Source: Linyphia triangularis
Lineage: Eukaryota; Arthropoda; Arachnida; Araneae; Linyphiidae
Direction: 5' to 3'
DNA: 64,000 nt
Assembly (NCBI GenBank): GCA_963978545.1
Contig: OZ021723.1
Location: forward strand, 2,542,001 to 2,606,000
The number at the start of each line of letters is the position of its first letter. Positions within the stretch are counted from its first letter, which is position 1. A model generated the notes under the pieces. It was given only the letters and a program-made list of their open reading frames with translations, was not told the origin of the DNA and did not search any database. The position numbers and the translations under genes were made by a program. This document shows, one piece after another, positions 34,434 to 47,028 of this stretch.

Positions 34434-35253
34434 CCTATGGGATAAATAGAGAACAGTTGTATTTAATAATATATTACGACACAAATGAAAAAAATTGCAT
34501 TTACAGTGCATTATCGAAAATATGCAAGGTAAAATATTATTAAAAATTAAATAATATAACTCATAAAAACAAAATTTTTAATATAAATACTATATATGCG
34601 TTGACAATTTTTATATTCGTTAACACAATTCTGTAAACAGCGTGTACTTGAAGTGTTTGCATCTAATTTTAAATATCAAAAATATTTCTATCAGCTAAAT
34701 GTGTGGCAAACTACGTATTCAATTTTTTTTATTAAAAATGTACGTCCCACTCATATCCACATCCAAATATCTTTAATTTTTTCTGATTAAAATTATTTAA
34801 ATTATTTTTTACTGAAAAAAATTTGGCAACAGTAAAGAGTTTCAACAATGGTCGGTTCAATGCTATTTTAAAGCGAATTGTATGACGGCAAGTAGGTTTA
34901 TTAGTATTTCGCAAAAGCGATCTTTCTCTCACAGTAACAACCCCAAAAGTTTCATAGAATGCATTGTTATCGACATATAACCTATCTGCCAAGTTACAGA
35001 CCGATCGGATGACGGCAAGGGGGTTAATTTGGCGTCTGCAGTTTGCCTCCCATCGACAAAATCGCAGTTAATATAAAGGATTAAAAGAAAAACCACAATT
35101 CTTCAAACAACAAACATGGGTAAATGTACAAGGTTCTAAAATATTGCAAAAAGAAACTAACTTAGAGAAATTTAATCATTCATCATTTTTGAATTATTAA
35201 AAGTGATATTAAGAACAAATCAAAACTATTGGAAAATCTATCATACAAATTAT
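34434..35253. other. intergenic or intronic DNA between R1 copies
   Basis: AT-rich, with no recognised gene. The minus-strand open frame at 34732-34992 has no known domain and no splice context. Confidence 0.35.
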
Positions 35254-35990
35254 AACTAGTGGTGTGGGACATCTCACAACTTTCAAATGCACTATAATAC
35301 TGACATGGATTTATGTCATTTACGGTTTTTATATTTTCATCATTCAATAAAAATGGCCGGTTTGGCGAGATTTTTTTGCGATAATTCTTGTATGGGTCTT
35401 TAAAAAAAAAAAAAAACTCCACCAAACTAGTGATTTTGGCGATATACTTTTCGATAATTCTTATATTATCTTTTCTTGTTAGTGAAACTGAGGGGTAGAA
35501 AAAAAAAAGAAAAAAGATCGTTGATGAGGTAAGCTCAAGGAAAGAGAACTCTGTGTTAAAGGCAGTCGTTTTTCAATTTTTTACGCCACTAAAGCATTTT
35601 TACGGGAATTTCGTAGATGGGGATGTTTAGAACACCTTAAGAGTCATTAGCACAGCGATTTTTATCAAAATCGTTAGAGCCATTTTTTAGCAATCATTCA
35701 AAAACATGATTTTTTCAATGGTAGCTACCTTCGCGATTTCGACGAAAACCTTAATGGCAGGTCCTTGTGCCATTACCAACCCGCACATCAAATTGGAACA
35801 TCGTAGGTCAATTTGTTTGGGAGTTATGTTGACCACATACACACAGACATACATTTTTTCTAGATCACTTTTTTGAAATCAGGATATTTCAAAATTTGGA
35901 GAAATGCAAAAATGAAATCAAAATATTTTTTTTTTTAACCGAATACTGTACTTTCATTACCCTATGTATGCAAATGGGTAATTGAAAGTA
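35254..35990 (-). repeat. interspersed repeat family R1, copy 3 (inverted)
   Basis: Reverse complement of copies 1 and 2. It begins ACTAGTGGTGTGGGACAT, contains TAGGTCAATTTGTTTGGGAG and ends CATTACCCTATGTATGCAAATGGGTAATTG. The terminal hairpin is conserved in this copy too, suggesting it is a structural end of the element. Confidence 0.85.
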
Positions 35991-36950
35991 AAAAGCATAT
36001 AAGGTTATATTTAAGGCATAATTTTTTTTTTTCTCACATCAAAAAATAGCTTTGGGACTAGTGTAATATGAATTTTACTATTATAACTTTTAATATTTTC
36101 TCTTTATTGAAAAATAGTAAAGTTTCAATGGTATATCCTCTATTTCAGAATTTTTTCGCCGCTTCTCTCTCTCTCATAATGCAAAAACTATTGGATGTAA
36201 AAGTATGAAATTTTGCACATTTGTAGGGAAATGCTTGAATAATCGGCTAATAAGCAAAATTTAGAAGTACTAACTTTATTTTTTGAGATATGATACGTCC
36301 TCTTTCGTGATAAACTAACCAACGTTGATGTATAATATTTTGCAAGCATAAAGATATATGTTTTATTAAAAAAATTTCGTAGCTCTCTATTTCAAATTTT
36401 CCGAAGTATTAAACTAGCGCGATTACGATTTATTTTTGTATGAACAACGTAAAAGTATTAAGCAAAATTAATCTCATTTGATAAATCTTATAGTGACATA
36501 GACCATGTTATCAAGATTTTATTTAAAAAAAAAAAAATCTGAACATATATTATTAAAATAGAGACGGAGATGTGACACATTTAGTTTAATAAAAAGGTTT
36601 TTTTTTTTTTTTTTTATCTTTTTATTTTGTACTTTTCTCCTTTCACGTACAAGAGAGAAAATGAAGTGCAGCCAGATGTAGTATTTTGACTACTATGGTA
36701 GTAAGAATGTGGCTACATTATTGGCAACTCATGAGAATTTGTGGCCAATCACAAAGTTACAAGATGTTTATTAAAAACGTGCTTTCATGGTTCGGAATTC
36801 CTCAAGAGGTACCTGTAACGTTTTCATTTAAAATGCATTTCATTAAAATTTTCCATTAAATTTTGCGCCTAGTATTTTAAGTAGTAGTTTTTAAAAATAT
36901 GGTATATATTTATGATATTTTTTTATTATTCAAAAATTTCACAAGAAATT
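35991..36950. other. intergenic or intronic DNA
   Basis: AT-rich with a long T run at about 36598-36615. No gene or bounded repeat was recognised. Confidence 0.35.
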
Positions 36951-37490
36951 TTTCGACCTATACCGTGCGGAATTCTTTAGAAATATAGTCCTTTATAAAT
37001 CCTTTATAATAACTTCTATTTTATGTGTGTGTGTGGGTGGCTGGGTATGTCGATAGCGGGCAAATCTGCGGAGGCCTAATTAATCCCCTTGCCTCCGTCC
37101 AATCGGAGTGAAACTTGGTAGATAGATTCGATGTCAATAAAAATACATTCTATCAAATTTTGGGGCTCTCACTTTCACTGAAGGGTTGCTTTTACGGAAT
37201 ACTATTAAACCAACTTGCCGTCACCCAATCGCGCTGAAATAGCATTTAACGGATCATTGGAAAAACAATTTCCGGTTGCCAAAATTGTTTTAATAAATAA
37301 TAAAAATGTTTTATTTAGAATAAATAAAAGACATTTGGATGTGAGTGCATAAATTTACATTCATTTTTAATGAATAAAATTTTAAAAGTAGTTTACCTCA
37401 TATTTTGCTGTAAGATATGTTTTTAATATTTAAAATTAGGTATCAACACCAAGCATACGCTGGCAACAGAAACGGCGCTTTGTTAATGAA
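36950..37490. repeat. interspersed repeat family R2, copy 1
   Basis: The left half, around CAAATCTGCGGAGGCCTAAT and GAGTGAAACTTGG, matches 63385-63560. The right half, from AAAATTGTTTTAATA to ACAGAAACGGCGC, matches 47205-47465 inside a hAT-like element. It is evidently a mosaic of mobile sequence with no coding capacity. Confidence 0.65.
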
Positions 37491-38029
37491 TCTAAAAATT
37501 TGCAATGCAAATAAAGGATTTTTATTAAAAACTTTTTTATGGCTTATATTATTTATTTATTTGCAAACATGGGGATTAAGGCAATAATCCGATTCGGATG
37601 AACGTATTTTTTTTTAATTATTCTGTTTCTAAATCGTTCTTATTTGAACTTTGAAAAATATCTTAAGAATGTAACTGTCCAAATATAAAATTCCTATTTT
37701 ATAAACTTTGAATATACACTTGCTTAGAATGTAAAATGTCAGCTGATTTTAGATACAGAACAGCATATGTTCCCTGAGTATAGGCTATCCCTGATACCCT
37801 AGCGGAAAATTTATTTCCACCTGTGAACCCTTAGCAACAAACAAAAGGCATCTGTCCTCAGAGCTTTCATTAGCCAGTCTATCCTCATATCAAATTAAAC
37901 TTACCAACAAATACAAATAAACACAAGACATCTTTTCAAATCTTCAACTTCCGAAAAAATGTAATTACGTCTTCCTTTTTTTTTCCTTCCCCCAAAGAAA
38001 CCTCGCCCTTGAAAAACTCATTAACGGTA

Positions 38030-38220
38030 ACTGTGGAATGCCTTTCTCCGCATACCTGGGGACGAGGTGCTCAAGAAGGGAGCTGCCGCGTTGTCATGGC
38101 AACCGACCCTTCATAAAGAGACGTCATTAATTGCGTGCATCAGGCTGGGAGAGCGAAGACGTCTGAAGCATCTTCCTTAATCTGACTGGGAAGGTGGAAT
38201 ATTAAGATGCAGGTATTGAA
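38030..38220. promoter_or_regulatory. GC-richer island, possible promoter
   Basis: About 190 bp of clearly higher GC and complexity than its surroundings, not matching any repeat here. It contains an RFX X-box (38090-38103) and GACGTCATTAATTG-like sequence with a CRE-like core (ACGTCA). At 38207 an ATG is followed after CAG by GTATTG, which could be a very short first coding exon with a donor at 38213. No transcript evidence is available from sequence alone. Confidence 0.35.
38090..38103 (+). promoter_or_regulatory. RFX X-box motif 1
   Basis: GTTGTCATGGCAAC fits the RFX-factor X-box consensus (GTTNCCATGGNAAC-like) with one substitution in the first half-site and a perfect second half-site. 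It lies in the GC-richer island. The identical sequence occurs in reverse orientation at 38461. Confidence 0.5.
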
Positions 38221-38460
38221 CGGAATAAAGATGCTTTTGGGAGAGTAATTTTATTTGTTTTAGAAAGTGGTCGTTATTGATCCTTTCCACAACAGTGGAG
38301 TGGGTAAATCGTTTTGTTTATAAAAATATAGCTAAAAGAGGATTTGAATGCAGAATAGAAATTAGTTTATACATTACTTAATTATTAAAAATTTAAGAAA
38401 AGCACGTCTTCTCCGTATACAAAAGCCAAAGTCCTCACTGATTATTTAACTTCCATGTCG

Positions 38461-38474
38461 GTTGCCATGACAAC
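38461..38474 (-). promoter_or_regulatory. RFX X-box motif 2
   Basis: GTTGCCATGACAAC is the exact reverse complement of the motif at 38090-38103, 371 bp away. Such a repeat of an uncommon 14-mer in AT-rich DNA is unlikely by chance. Confidence 0.5.
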
Positions 38475-40465
38475 TTATACCATAATAGAAGCACATTTAG
38501 AAGTGGTATAGTGACAGTCACTGTTATAATAGTTAATTAAAAAAAAAAAAAAATTGACTACTTTCAACTTTGAATAACACAAAGGCTTAATACTGATTAA
38601 AAATGAGTGATAAAAATAATAAAAAGTTTAAAAAATGGTTTCCTCGATTTCGAAACCTTAAGAGAGTAACAATGGTATGCAAACAAAGTGAATAAAAAAG
38701 TCCACTTATTATTAAAATGCATGAATTAATTTTGTTTTCAATCCTATACTAACAATAGATCATATAAGAACATTAGAACTTAAACTTGAAGTCTTTTATT
38801 CAAGTGATCAAAACAGCCTGCAACCTTTTCAACAAAATAAATACTTTTATCATGACCCTGAAACTTATTTCATAAAACTGACCTCGCCTCTTATGATAGT
38901 TCTTAGAAAGCCACAAATAAGATTTTTGTAATACTATCAACAATATATTTTGCTACGTTAGTCACATACTCATAAATTAAAAGTAATTTTATTAATTACT
39001 TTAATTTATGAGATAATATTGTTTGTAATCCATATTAGTTAATTATAACTTTTAAATTTAATTAATTAAATTATATGATTTTTGTATAAACACAATATAT
39101 TTTGCCCCGTAGTCATCATACACACTTAAAAAGCAATTTTACTTATTGCAATAATTAATGAAATATTACTGTGATAAATATAAGTCAACTGTAATACTTC
39201 AATCTCAGTAGTAAAATTATATAAAATTTGAATTTCTATCAACAATGCCCTTTAATGCGTTAATCACAAACACAAAATAAATTGTTTTTAACATTATACA
39301 AACAACATCCAGCAAAGCAACTTTGGTTGGTTTCAAATTTGTCAAATTGATGATTTTGCAAAGTACGATAAAATATAGTAGCCATCAAAGATCAAAGTAC
39401 CTTTCAAAGTTATATTGTATATCTTAAAGTTATTTTTAAAGCTTCAAAAATATTCCATTTATCAAAGAAACATAAACTTATTGAATTAAGCTCTTTCAAA
39501 CAATTTTTATGTTGTTAAATGAAATGCTTCTGGGCAAAAGCAATATTAAAAAAAAAATAAAAAATATCAGTTCATTTAGTATTACAAAAAGAGCTGGCAT
39601 ATTGTCTTCGGAAATATTTGAGAAATCTTTATCCAATCAAATAATCTTCGTGACCATTTTCTTACTAAATATTAAGAGTGGAATTTATGCTAATGGTTGA
39701 ATTGCAGTATTATTTAAAATAACTGGAAAGATCTGATATTTTTAAAAGTGATCAGAGGATGAAAACAACCATTTTTAGCATAAAGTATTTTTATAACAAC
39801 GTGCAAAAACTTTTTTTTAATCAAAAATCGAGGTGAAAGTAACACTTTATCGTGAGGTGTGCGGTTAAATACTTTTTAGAACAAAGTGAAAAAAAAAATC
39901 TTTTTTTTTTTTACTCCGAAATCGTGACAAAGTAACACTCCATATCAAGGAGTGTGGTGAATTAACTTTATCGCACTAGTATGATAAATGCGTTAGTGCG
40001 TTTTTAAAAAGAAGTTATTTTGAAATAACCAATTTTGCGTAGTAAAATTATTTATAACAACTATTTAAAAACAACTATTAACGGCAAATATTTTCTTCAG
40101 TATGATGCTGGGAATTCGTAAATGAAACAAAAGCTATGAAAAACAAAGCTTTAAATAAAAAACAATTTCGATAATAACAGTGTAGTTGAAAGGTTACTTC
40201 TACATAATTGCTGTACATTATGTCCAGATAACATGCATGTCCAATTTGGTAATGTTTAGCGACTGAAATCTCACTTTCTTCAATGCGCTATCTCTATTTG
40301 CCTCCAAGATTTGAACTACTCATTGAGTTAAATAGGAAGCAATGTTACAGTCGTATATTAAAGAACTAAAATATATTGTGTGATCGTGTTATTCCTACCG
40401 AATACTATTGAGATTTATATTTTGGTCTTAACGAATTGCAAATTGACTTGCGGTTGCCATAATCG
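38475..40465. other. intergenic or intronic AT-rich DNA
   Basis: No exon or bounded repeat was supported. A poly-A run lies at about 38540-38553. The open frame at 39509-39700 has no known family. Confidence 0.35.
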
Positions 40466-40795
40466 GTACTTCTGATAGTAATTTCCGATTAAATTTTAAA
40501 GCAGTCTGGATTTTAGGATGACTTCACTAATTTAATATCTTTAGGATACATACGGTACTCCTGATAGTAATTTCCGTTTAAATTTTAAAACAGTCTGGAT
40601 TTTAGGATGACTTCTTCACTAATTTAATGTCCTTAGGACATATCCGTTATTTCTGATAGTAATTTCCAATTAAATTTTAAGACAGTCTGGATTTTAGTAT
40701 GACATCTTCACTAATTTAATGTCTTTAGTAATTTCCGATTTAAATTTTAAAACAGTCTTTATTTTAGAATGACTTTACTAATTAATGTAGTTTAA
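40466..40795. repeat. about 90-bp tandem repeat, 3-4 copies
   Basis: Units containing CTGATAGTAATTTCC, TTAAATTTTAA and CAGTCTGGATTTTAGGATGAC start at 40472, 40561 and 40653, with a shortened fourth near 40727. Units are diverged by small indels. Confidence 0.88.
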
Positions 40796-41276
40796 AAACT
40801 AAAATTGTGAATTAGATTGAAAAAAAGTTTTTCATAAAATAATAATAATAATTATAATAATAATAAAATTAATAATGAAAAAATAAAAAAAATAAAAAAA
40901 ATATGAGGTGACTCCTTAAAGTTTCTTATTAAAGTTGTATTCTTATTTTCGTGCTGCTATCTAGTGTTGAATTTAAGAACTATAATCGTTCCCATAAAAA
41001 TTAGGAATACAGGTAAAAATCTTTCAAATCATATCAATACTATTTAATCCATGTTCATTAAAAAAAAAAAAAATAATAAACTTAATACTCAAAAATATTT
41101 CTGTAGGCTAAATTAAAAAAAAAAAGGTGTGAAATAGATTAGGTGCTTAGCGGTCAATTGCTACGTTCACAGTAGTTCTGTGGTTTGCGATTGAATATCC
41201 TGTCGGTTTCCTCCAACATTCTAGGAAATTGTTTCCTGAAAAACTGCAATAATATTTTTAATTAAGATCTGTGTAT

Positions 41277-41570
41277 TTACCCAAGTAGCACAGCAGTATT
41301 GGCCAATATCAGCCCTACATTGGCCAATCTTGATGTGGAACGACGCAAAATCGGCCGTTCGATGCCGATATTGCCCAATCTCGCCCAATATTGGATAGAC
41401 GATACTCAAAAGTTTGAAAGGTAGATGGACAGTTTTAAAATTGAAATATTTTATGTATAAGAAAGGAAGGTTTGCATAAATATGTTTTGTCATGTTTTTG
41501 ACACTTATAAGAATTTTTTAAAAAAAAATCATGTATTTTGGAACGATCTCGACTTACAGCCAAAACTGGC
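41277..41570 (+). repeat. interspersed repeat family R3, left-type end
   Basis: It begins TTACCCAAGTAGCACAGCAG and carries several GGCCAATAT or GCCCAAT phrases. The inner 240 bp match 50700-50945. The start matches, in inverted orientation, the block ending at 46364. Confidence 0.7.
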
Positions 41571-43493
41571 CGAATCCGATTTAAAACGATGAGCAGAATT
41601 TTTCAAAAAGAATCGCCACCGAGTGGCTGAAGCAACTAAAGTGCCCGGATGTGTGTTTGCGAAGTTTATTTAAGTCGCCGGCTCGACGGTCATTTGTAAC
41701 AATAAAATTGGATCGAAAACTTAATATTGGTAGTGTTGTCACAATAATTTGTCGATTTCATGTGGTTATGTTTCGGTACGTACATATTGGTTTAAGTTGG
41801 TTTTCGTTAATTTCAACCATACTTGATTGCCGACTTGGCATGGTTTGATCTACAAAAGCGATGTTGACAAAGGTGATTGGTATTCACATTAAACTTGATA
41901 AACTTAGTTTCAATTATTTATTTAATGCTGTTTAAAATATAATCAAGATTTTCAGCTTTTATGTCATCTGGACAAGATTAAGAGCTTTTAGGAAATCCGA
42001 GCTTTTATCTCGTCCATACTCGAATGCAAACTAATACTCATTTACCCATTCCTCCCTACCCCTCCATCGCTTGTTTCAAATCATGCTCATCATTGAAATA
42101 CTTATACTACATGTTACATTCTAGTTTGTCTTCCTATTTATCATATTTGTTATCGTTAGTTTATATTGCTCCTTATAAAATTCAATATCCAAGCACCGTG
42201 ATTAGCTCTGTTAATAGAATATATTGTGAATTGGGCATATTGAGGAAACCATATTAAATTAAAACACGCCTATTACTCAATCTCAAAAGTGGTGAAAAAT
42301 AGGGTGCATTATCTCAATCAACCGCTTGGCATAAAAGGTAAATGATTGTTCTAAAATATGTGAATTTTAGCAATATGTATAACTATTGTAATTATGCCTC
42401 CTATTTTTAAGAAAATACAGCAAACAATGTTAACGCGGTATCGCTTAAAATAAAATCACATTTAGTGCGAAGGAAAAGCAATTCGCCGTACTTAAAACTT
42501 AACGTTAATTTATTTGTTTAACACAAAATTCGGTTAAAGCTAACAATTTCAGCAGCCAGATCGACTAAGCGTTAACAGCGTATGTATATTCCCCTATTTA
42601 AAAGGTCTGTTTTGTGCAATTATTGATTACTCAGAAAAGAGCAATGAATGCAAATTTTTGAAATATCTATACAAATATATTTTGAATGCCTAACTTCATT
42701 TGTGTTAATTTAAACATACTATGCACACATGTTGTTTTTATAAAATAAAAATGTTTTGTTCATTTAAAGAAAAGACTTTCCATTTGAAAAGTAAACAAAT
42801 ATTGTAATCAAGTATTGTTAGCTCTATTCATCGTGCAATTTTCTGTCTCGGGGTGAAAAGTGTAATACTTGCAGCCTTCTTTCCCTTGGCAGTAAGATAC
42901 CAATTTGGCTTTGCAATAGATAATTTGTTATTTTGTTCAGTTTAAAATAAAGAAATATACTGTTGTAGGGTTCATTGATGGAAATGGAGAACCCGTAGAA
43001 GTAATTCCTTCCTTCATCTTGGTTCATCTCAGACAAAAGTAGTCTTTGGCCGTTTGTAATAAAAAGGATGGGGGGGGGGGAGGGGAATGAACATGATTAA
43101 AAAATATATGCCCAACAACAGCATGGCAAACGTTTAATTTTAAAATCTACTGTTCATACAGTAAGTAAATTACAATTTTTGTATAGAGTATACAAATAAT
43201 TAAAGGTATCACTAATAATGTTTCATAAGTCATTGATCTACTTATCAATTCAAGTTTTAATGGTGTAGATTTTTGAAATAGTGGACATGAATAACTGATA
43301 TTACTTAACAGATTTAAATAATATTCTATTTTAATTCCCCAAACTTGAGATTGGTTTTTTAGTGAGTGATACTATAAGTGCGCTAAATAAGATATTTAAT
43401 TGTATAAATAAGTTGTATATGGAGTTTTGCAACTAGTTTGAGATAGCATATATCCATAATTTTCCTATTTAGATTCATTTTAACTGGCATAAG
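41571..43493. other. intergenic or intronic DNA
   Basis: No gene was recognised. Open frames at 41651-41848 and 42024-42257 show no domain and no splice context. Confidence 0.35.
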
Positions 43494-43669
43494 ATAAAGC
43501 TGAGCTTGCTAGTTCAATATCTAGCATTGGGAGCGATTCTTCAGAAGATGAAAAGTTATTAACCAAGAAAAGCCCAACTAATATTCCAGCCCGTTTCAAA
43601 GACGATCCCCCTTCTTTGGAATCCCATAAAGAAACGAGCAAAAACTTATTTGTAAACCAAAAAGCGTGA
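43494..43669 (+). CDS. candidate last coding exon, acidic Ser/Lys-rich C-terminus
   Basis: After an AG at 43492-43493 a frame beginning with two carried-over nucleotides runs 57 codons to TGA at 43667. The translation includes SSISSIGSDSSEDEKLLTKK and IPARFKDDPPSLESHKETSK and ends FVNQKA. It is polar and phospho-site-like, and typical of a real C-terminal tail rather than of AT-rich noise. The preceding exon would have to end with one nucleotide. It may be the end of gene X or of a gene starting near 38.2 kb. The acceptor is weak in pyrimidines immediately before AG, and the family is unknown. Confidence 0.45.
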
Positions 43670-44104
43670 AAACTTTCTCTGCCAGGTAAGAATATATGAC
43701 AATCAATTATGTAACGCTCCAAGCAATTTCGATTTGACGTTACAATAATTTATATTTTAAAATATAATAAGCAATGAAGAATGTCTGGTCTTTCAAAGAA
43801 AAAAAAAAAAAAAATTAAAAAAATCTGTTTTCTTAAACAATTTTGAACAAATCATCTTTGTCATATGCTTATAATTGAGAAATTAGTTCAGAAGAAAAAA
43901 CAACAAAAACACTGTGTTCTAAAATAGTTCCTATAACTTTTCAAGTGCAACAGTGTATTTTATATTTTATCGCAGACTTTTCAACAACAATTTTTACTAT
44001 TCATTTTGAATTTATTTGGTGGTTAATTTAACAGTTTAAAATATATTTTCCTTTCTTATAAACTATTTATTAAAATTTTAAACGGCTAAGGAAAAATGAA
44101 CTAG

Positions 44105-44184
<80 letters not shown>

Positions 44185-46077
44185 AGCATTAGCATTTATT
44201 TCGCGATTCATAGTTTTTCTGTGTGCTTGGTTGAGGTTGGTGCAAACGTATTTGCAGAGAACTTTATATGAATTGAATTCATACAAGCTTAATGTATGCG
44301 ATTGAAATTCAAATACCAATTTAAAATGATTTTCTTAAATATTAGTAGAAAATGTTTTCTGATGTAAAAATTTTACAAAATGTTAACAATCTTATGCTTT
44401 TGTGCAAAATTTTGTTTTTCATTTTGCAATTCTGTTTTTTTTTTATTAGCAGTACATGCTGCATTGCATGATTTCTTTTATTGACAACAAATTGCAGTTT
44501 CGTTACAAAAAGAGCTTGGATAAAATAAAAAGAGCTAAAGATTAGAAAAAGTTTAATGCAATAATTCGATTTTTAAATTTCAATGTAATCTTAATGAAAA
44601 CAGAAATGAACAATTTTATATTTCAGGTTCGTTTTCTTCGCCAAGGTGGATACTTCAAAGGAAGATAAAATATGTAAAATAAAATATGTATTTTAATAAA
44701 CAGCTTGTATTAAATTTATTTTTTTATTATATATATGCACTGTAGAAAGTGACCATTAATTTAAGAGTGCGTGGTTTTTAAGCCATAAAATATCAATTAA
44801 ATTATATTGGGTTTCAATTATTGGTCACCAAAAAGCAATTAAAATAGGAATGAAAGTATGAAAAATTATTCATTATATGAGGTATTCATGTAAATATTCT
44901 TGTGGATTTTTAAAAATAATAGATGTTTTTGTCATATAATTTTTGGATGAAAACTTTTTCAATGGGGGTTGGGGGTCTGCAATTTTAATTCGCTTTATTG
45001 ATATTACATTTTTACAATATTATGTTTGAAGTGAATGAACTAAAGCATTAAAATGAGATTTATTTACTATCTATTTGATTCTTAATGCATGGAGAAAAAG
45101 GATGTTTTAAAAATAAAAAGTGACTTTTCATAAACGAAGTTGATCTGTGCATAAAAAATATACTTCACAAGTTTAAAATTCGACCTTCTATTTTTATGAA
45201 ACCTTAGCATAAAAAGTTCAATGAGAATTGATTGACCAATAGGGACTTTAAATTCTTCTGTTAGTTTTCCAGTATAAAATTGCATGTATCTTTCTAAAGC
45301 CTTGAATGTCAGACGTTTTGTAATCTAAATGTGTTTTTTGGTAGGAGAGTTTAAAACATTATTTTACAAATGTTTAAGTATAACTTAACAAATTATTAAG
45401 GGTTTTTGGGCAACGTTAACGGTTGTTATTAAACATTGAGCAGCTCAAAATTGAATTTAAACGCTTATAAGAATTATCATTTGCAACCACTCCTTCCACC
45501 AAAAAGAAAGTTCAGATAAGTTGAGTGGCAAATCTACCCTTAACTGCTCTGTGATATAGTGAAAAAATAGTAGCTGTTCCATAGTTCCAAAAATTGTACA
45601 TAATAGTGGCTAAAACTGCTCATCCAGGGTTGGAAAAAACCATGTTGTTTTGGTTTAAACCGAGGTTTTTATTTATCCTTTTCTAGTTACATGTATACAT
45701 ATTTATAAATAAAATTTGACAAGAATAATTTATGTTCAAATAACAATGAATATTCCTTTTGAAAGTAATTTGAATTAAGTAAATAAATAATTGTTGCTAC
45801 TTATGGGAACATTCAAATCATATTAAATTTTAATATTTTACTTAGAGGTACTATTTTTTAAATTCAATGTATACAATAGTAACTGTTTACTACATGATAC
45901 ATAGAATATTGTTCTTCAATTCATTTGATACTTATAAAAAGTTCAATAGTTTTTAATTGGAAGATTTATTTTAAAATGCATTAGAAAATATTGTATTTCA
46001 GCTAAAAATTGAAGTCATTTTAAACATAAAATAATTTGAAAAATATAATTATAAATAAAAATGCAATTTTAAATTAT

Positions 46078-46080
<3 letters not shown>
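43670..46080. other. intergenic AT-rich DNA
   Basis: Apart from the AT microsatellite at 44105-44181, nothing was supported. The minus-strand open frame at 45082-45285 is short and unrecognised. Confidence 0.35.
44105..44181. repeat. (AT)n microsatellite
   Basis: About 77 bp of uninterrupted alternating AT. Open frames through it are artefacts. Confidence 0.95.

Positions 46081-46081
<1 letters not shown>

Positions 46082-46119
<38 letters not shown>
46082..46119. repeat. poly-A run of 38 bases
   Basis: A homopolymer immediately upstream of the R3-type repeat at 46165. It could be a retroposon tail or simple expansion; no retroposon body was recognised. Confidence 0.85.
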
Positions 46120-46120
<1 letters not shown>

Positions 46121-46164
46121 AGTGTTCTTTTGAGAAAAAAAAAACATTTGGTTTAAACCATGTT

Positions 46165-46364
46165 CATCGATATTGCCCAAGATTGTAGATCAATACTGGC
46201 CAAAACTAAGCATCGAAATCGGCCAAAACCGCACTGCAATATTGGCTAATATTGAAAAAATGTTAGCCGTTTGATGCTGGCTGTTTCGACATTACCCAGG
46301 ATTGGCCAATCTTCCAGAGTTCAGGTTTCCAACATTTGCCAATACTGCTGTGCTACCTGGGTAA
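46165..46364 (-). repeat. interspersed repeat family R3, inverted end
   Basis: Read on the minus strand it starts CCCAGGTAGCACAGCAGTAT, matching the start at 41277, and carries several TTGGCCAAT-type phrases. The two outer ends face away from each other 5.1 kb apart, with TA on both outer sides. Confidence 0.7.
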
Positions 46365-46780
46365 GGTCTTTTTCTAATCACACAATCCACAGCTCTATTA
46401 ATCTTAGATCATGCATTATCAAAACTATTACAGCACCATATAAATTACAACAATACTTTTATTTTGATTTCAGAGTAAAACAAAGTACTGACTAAATTAA
46501 ATTTTACTAGGTGTTAATTCCAATGTAATAGTATTTGCTTTCAGGACAGTGTTCATATCATGTGCGACATCAAAATGATTTTTTTTAGAATGGAACAGTA
46601 CACTTAGAAGAAAAAAAAAGCTATCGTCCTATGGCCACCAGGGCCCATTTCATTTCATATAAACCTCAGAAAAATTTAATATAAACCTATAATACATATG
46701 AAAACAGAAAAATATCGCAACTATATACACACACATCCAGTTTTACCAATATTGTTTCGACACTTCCTAATGGATTAATC

Positions 46781-46969
46781 TTATTGGCTACTGTTATGTA
46801 AAGAAATATAAAGTCGATTCCGGGCTTTAAAATCACGAACGTACTCCAGAAACTCATCTACTAAGAAGTCATTGTTAAGAGGTCCTAAAGTCCCACCGAA
46901 CTCTTCTGGTAAGATTTCTTTGCTGATGCTCTGTTGAAGAGATTCCAAATCATGGCCGTGCATCTGCAT
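46781..46969 (-). CDS. CRAL-TRIO lipid-transfer protein, last exon
   Basis: The acceptor CTTCTTCCAG ends at 46970. The exon is in phase 0 and runs 62 codons to a stop. It encodes HGHDLESLQQSISKEILPEE, then FGGTLGPLNN, the hallmark end of CRAL-TRIO domains (HG.d..sL...i....LP.E.GG), followed by a short tail. Alpha-tocopherol transfer protein and its relatives end this way, carrying hydrophobic ligands between membranes. It belongs with the exons at 56919-57106 and 60480-60719. Confidence 0.85.
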   Translation of the reverse strand: MQMHGHDLESLQQSISKEILPEEFGGTLGPLNNDFLVDEFLEYVRDFKARNRLYISLHNSSQ

Positions 46970-47028
46970 CTGGAAGAAGGAAAAGAGAAAATTGCAAAGT
47001 AGAATTTAGGAATGAGTAGATCATATTC

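Noticed and set aside
43480..43722. Minus-strand 80-codon frame
   Set aside because: The opposite strand reads a more protein-like terminal exon with an acceptor; the minus frame has no domain.
44101..44319. Minus-strand frame with Ile-Tyr repeats
   Set aside because: Translation of the AT microsatellite at 44105-44181.
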